Translations under genes and position numbers: made by a program
Notes under the pieces: model-generated
What the model was told of the DNA's origin: nothing
What the model saw: the letters and a program-made list of their open reading frames with translations, nothing else
The model's database searches: none
In this document: piece by piece, positions 55,201 to 61,200 of the stretch
Layout: each line of letters opens with the position of its first letter
Position numbering within the stretch: the stretch's first letter is position 1
Assembly (NCBI GenBank): GCA_930367205.1
Contig: OV884009.1
Location: forward strand, 96,989,189-97,053,188
Length of the DNA stretch: 64,000 bases
Reading direction: 5' to 3'
From: Acanthosoma haemorrhoidale
Taxonomy: Eukaryota > Arthropoda > Insecta > Hemiptera > Acanthosomatidae

Positions 55201-58200
55201 AGTCAGATATTAACGCCGACCTGGAACGATTGTCCAGGTTACAAAACTGAACAATTCGCACTTGTCACCAGGGCTAGAGTGATTGGGCGCTCCCCTAGTG
55301 ACATTTCCCGACAGCTAGTGTAAACCGGAGAGAGGCATACTGAATTGCCGTGGGGAACACTACTTGATGAGTTTTCAGGGCCACGACAACCGTTGTCCAC
55401 TAGGGAGAGGTCTTTCCCAAGGAGCTGCTAGATTTAGCGAGAGTACACTCTGTGTAGCGTCAGTTAAATAATCTTGTTCAAGGATAGTATTTATTATGTA
55501 CTGGTGGAATTTAAATAGAATAAATACTTATTGAGCACACTGCTTTATTACGTGATTGATAACTAAAAACAAAACATGAACATGAATAAGGTTATCCTTA
55601 GATAACAACAACTTCACCTAATCGATGAATCGATAAATACGATAGTTCGATAGACACAACTAAGCGACTTAGTTAAGCACATAATCAGAAAAGTGAGCCG
55701 GAACGCGACGTTGTCTCTGGGATCTACGTAGAGGCTGGAATTCAGGTTGTGCTGCCGGATGTGTAGTCTCTGTGGTTACTGGATCAGGAGCAGTGATGGT
55801 TGAAGGCTCAACTGGTGATGTGGGAGTTGCAGAATTCCTTGGCTGCCTAATTTCATTGTCAGAGAAATTAAATTTCTTCTTAGCATGCGAAGCTTGACTA
55901 GGAGTAATGTCATTCTTTATCTTCTCTGGAACGTACACGAGACGCAGTTGGTCGATATGGCGCTTCAAGGTGTAGCCATCCCCATCTAAGGTGATTAAGT
56001 AGTGCAACTTGCCGAATTTCTTGATTACAGTGCCAAATCTCCATGAAGATTTGCCATTTGCCACCACCTAGCTTGTACTCTGTCTCCTACCTGTAGTTGG
56101 CGAACTTTCTTATACTTATCTGGAGATAAATCAGACTTCTTAATCGGTGGTTTAAGTGCATCTAGCTTTATATTAATTATCCTATTGAGATACAGTTCTG
56201 CCGGAGATTTCCCACAGACTAACGCCGTTGAACGGTAGCGCAGGAGTATCTCTTGAACTTTGGTCTGCAGAGGCATTGTCAATTTAGACATTGCTTTCAA
56301 TTTGTTTTTGAGTGTCTGAACATTCCTCTCCGCCAATCCGTTCGTAGCCGGATGTCCCGGAGCTATAAATGTTTGTTTAATTCCAGCCATATCACAGAAT
56401 TCGGTGCATTTCTCATTCTTGAAAATGGTTGCATTATCAGAAACTAGTATTCGTGGAAATCCATGGATATAGAATATCGATTGTAATAATTTAATTGTTT
56501 CTTGCGAAGTAGGGGCTTCTTTTGATATACGCACTTCCACCCATCTGAATTTGGCGTCAACCAGTAACAAAAAATGGTGATTTTCAAATGGTCCGGCATA
56601 GTCTATATGGACTCTCTCGAAATTTTCTGTTGGCTCTTCCCAGGAATGAAAAGGAACTTTTTCTGGATTTTTCCTTATGGTGGCACATTCTTGACAGGAT
56701 TTCACAAGATTTTCAATTTGTTGGTCAATATTTTTCTAATAAACATACCTTCTTGCTAACTGCTTCATTTTCACAATACCTATATGTGTGTGGTGTAACT
56801 CTTTTAATACATCTTCTTAAAGAGTTCGAGGTATTATAATTCTCTGACCCTTGAAAATTATTCCATTTTGTAAATAGTATTTTGAATCATAGCAATCATT
56901 ATTTAGCAAATCACATTTTATTTTAGATAATTCTTCGTCCCTAGCTGTTTCCTCTGCTAAAGTTTTATAAGTTAATGCGTTATTCGAAATACTGTAAACA
57001 CATTCATTAGAAATTAGGTCAACTTCCATATTAATTTCATCTTCAATTATAGTGGTTTCTTCTTGTATTGGCGTTCTTGATAGGTAGTCTGCATGTACAT
57101 TTTCTTTTGCAGGTCGATGCTGGATTTTATGATCAAAATTGGTAAGCCAAGCCGCATATCTCATTAACCAAGCGGATGTCATCGCTGGTAGGTTTGCACC
57201 TTCATGAAAAATTCTACTTAGTGGTTTGTTGTCTGTAATCAACGTAAAGGTTCTTCCAAATAGGAAATAAAAAAAAAATTTCAAGGCGAATACAATGGCT
57301 AGAGCCTCTCTGTCTAACTGACTATAATTCATTTCCGATTTTGAAAGTGATCTTGAAGCATATGCAATTGGCTTTTCTATGCCATTTAGTTTGTTATATA
57401 AGTTGGTTAAAGTTATATAAATATCTTGAAAAGACTACTTATTTGTCAATGCTTATCATATTGCCTCTAAGTTAATGATCGTCAACGAAAAACGTGAAGA
57501 AAAAGGAAAGAGGTTGAATGTAGTTACAGAACGAGAGTTGTCGCAAGACTGTTTTTATTTGAGCCTTTTAAAGCCTCTCTAAATACATTCGGGATGTTTA
57601 CATCCCGATGACTTGAGGATTAGGCTGGCTACCTACGATGTCCGAACCTTAACTTCTACCCTAATTAAAATTTTCATTTATTAATTTAATATCCGTCTTA
57701 AAAGTCTCTATAATTTGTTTATTCATATTTACTATCTGTTCAATATTATGTTCGGTATTAAAGTTGTTAAGTTCTACTTTACTTATGACATTGTCATAAT
57801 GTTGTTTGTCCGTAGCGTCCATAGTACCAGTTAGTCAGCTAATAGCCGTTCCTAGTCCATTTATCAATCCACGTCTTTGTCCTCTATTATGATTTCTCAG
57901 TAGGTCAATTTTATTCTTGGTGCCATGTATCATATCTACTATCAGAGGGTAGGTTTGTTAAGTTATTATAGAGTAGAGTATGTTTTTTGTATATTGGTTA
58001 TTTCTGACTATAATAGGCTTATGTTATAAAAGTGGTATGTTTGGAAGTATTTTTCAATTACTTTTACATTGTTTAATGTGTAGTGTACCATTCCGTTAAT
58101 GTTAGTCAAGTCAGTTACTTTAAGAGAAGTTTTTTGCAGTCCATAGAATTGTCCGAATCAGTGCAAGTGTCTTTATTGCTATGTGAAACATATTTTCGAT

Positions 58201-61200
58201 GTGTCAGATATTTCTTGCGAGGTTGTTTAATTTTGTTAGCTATATTTTACTACTGGTTTATAAGAATTATCATGCTTTCCATGGGTAGTAGTTTTTATCA
58301 TTAATTGTTCATTATAAATTGTCGGAATGTCTTTCCGATTTTGGTTTAGTTTTTCTATTCAATCAGTCTTATCTTTTATTATTTTTGTCTTTACTAAGTC
58401 ATTTATTACGCTTTTATCATCATGATGTTTTTGAACATATTGTTCTTTTATTGATTTACTTTGTTGGTTATTTTGTCTAGTTATTCCAAACAGTTTTGAA
58501 AAGTTAATAGTCCTTTTTTCCTTTTTTATGATTATTTGGTGTTTCTCTATATTTACTATTTTGTCGTCATTTACTACACTTCAGCCTCCACTGGCTAGTA
58601 TCCGGTGACGTGGCTGACGTAGGAGCGTGGGGGACTTTCCAAGACTCCGCTTCCTCCTTCGCATGCGAGGCAGGTGATAACCTTGTGGACTTAGGGGGCC
58701 TCTGGGCTGTTTGTAAATATTGAATAAATGAGCGAGTGAATGATGAATTGTAAATATGGTATGAATGATAACATTTATCTCAATTAGTTATTGCCTAATA
58801 AAAGGCAGATTGTAATTTTATCTTAATAAAAAATTGTTGTTGAAAAAAAAATATTTAGCGAGACGAAGGCAGAGATTCTCACTAGGATGGTGGGGGGTCT
58901 GACAACGCCGGACTAAAACGTAGCGAGGGGAGGAGATAGAGATGCAGAGGTTTTCATAAATCAGGAAGCCAAGTTTTTGAACATCAGAGCAGCCACAAGC
59001 CAGTCAGCTAGTTGTCAGGAGAATGAATTACAGGCCCACACCGCCGGTCTTAAATACCCAGCTGGCTTCGTCAGTAGCCAATCAGGTTTGGTTTTATTGT
59101 ACCCAATGCCAGTTGAGTATTGTGGTGGCCTTAGCGTCTCTGATACCTGACCTGGGTAAGGGTCTCCGGGTCTCTCGGCGGTTTGGGTCGCTTAGTACCT
59201 GCTATGGGTAGCGGGTGCCCCAGCTCATACAACTAATTGGCTCGCAGCTGCATTTATATTGTTTACAACATTTACAATGATTTATGGTTTGGTAATGTTA
59301 TTTCCATTTGTTTAAATTAATTTACAATATATATGCAATAGAGTATAGGGTGATTTATCTTATGTAGTTAGTGGTCGCTACATCTATAAATCATGTCATC
59401 ATGATTTCAAATGGGAACTCTGTGTGAAAGGTGATGTCACTAGCCTCGAGAGGAGACTTACAAAGACCAGTGCAGACACACACCCTGATGAAAACATAAG
59501 GATGTATGTTTTTCAAAAGGCCAGCGTAATCCTAAAATACGAGATCATTATTCTGATGGGACAAATTAGTTTTCCTAATATAATTTTATTAATAATTAAT
59601 AATTTGTATTAATAATTGTTTATTAATATTTTAGCTGAAAAAAATAATATTTATTTCAGGTATATGGCAACTGGTAAACATATAGGTAAAGTTTTAATCG
59701 ATGTGAGAAGTGATCAAAAGGATGTGGTGCCAAACAACGAACCTGTGAAGATTGAAGGATCACCTCGTTTCTACTGCAAAACCGATAAATCCTACATAAT
59801 CATTGGTAATAAAACATTAAATATGTATATAGCAGTAATTTTTATTTTGAAAAAGGATTTTCATTTCCATTGTATTTTAGGAGGGCTTGGTGGTTTTGGT
59901 ATGGAGTTGGCTGATTGGTTAATTCTAAGGAAAGCAAAGAGAATAGTTTTGACATCGAGGAAAGGCATTAGCAATGGGTATCAGGAGTATAGAATCAATT
60001 TATGGAGATCTTATGGAGTAGATGTGCAGGTATTAACAGATGACATCACAACTGAAGAAGGAATTAAATCTATTATTAATACAGCATCTAAGATGGCACC
60101 AGTAGCCGGCATATTCAATTTGGCAGTAGTATGTATATATATTTATATTTATTAAATATATTTATGCTTCATACTTAAAGTCATATAAATTAAATTTTAT
60201 ATATTGTCATTTTTATTATTATGGTATCTTTAAAATCGAATTTTAAATCCATCCTATAATAAAAGTCTTTCAATTATCATATAATCATTTATCAATTATA
60301 TAAAATATTCAGTGCGTCCGTTAAAAGTGAATTTGTGTGGTATGAATTAGTCTTAAAACAGTGAAATGGTGAATTAAGACTCTTAAAATTCGCGTTAATT
60401 ATTTTCAACCACGTCGTACGGAGGGAGAAGAATCCACAAATGAAATTTGAGGACAGAGGGTGAGATACCCAGGGTAAAGGAGGAAAGGGGTTTTCCGCCT
60501 CCAGCCGGAGTCGAATCAACACCTGACCTCTTTCTGATTCACACCAGAGGCCGCTTTCAAGAGAAACAACCTCCGCTGGCTAATACTTCCTCAATGAGTA
60601 AGCGCACAATTTTATTCAAGACAATTATATAAAGGTGTCCATTTTGTGATTTTAACTAGTTAGATTGATAATTTTTTTTTTAACATACTTCTCGTTAATG
60701 ATATTAATTTAGTGTTATATTTTCCAATTCATTTTAAATCATTCCTTCAAGTCAATTTCAAATTTACAAGTATACAATACAAGTAATAATTAATGCAGAC
60801 CTTAGTAAAGCTTTCGTAAATTTCCTATTAATTATTGAATATTATTATTCTATCCACTTGTCTATTAATTACCCCTAATTAAATATAAATTCAAATCAAC
60901 TCTTCACTCAAGGGGCATATTCCTTTGTTCTGTAGACGATACCAACAACCACGATAATTAGTAAATTAATTAACAAAACTTAGTAACAATAAAAAAATTA
61001 AATTTTAGAGAAATAGAATAAGGATATATACATGTTCACGTCAGTGCGACGTCATATTTGTACAAAGACACATACCATCTGGTGGGGGGTAGAGGGGGGA
61101 TGAGTCGAGTCGAGGTCTGCGTCACATGTGTTGTAGCCAGCTTTTCGGCGTAAAAAAGTCTCATTAGTGATCAATATCGGAGCCTTTTTCGCAAGGCATT

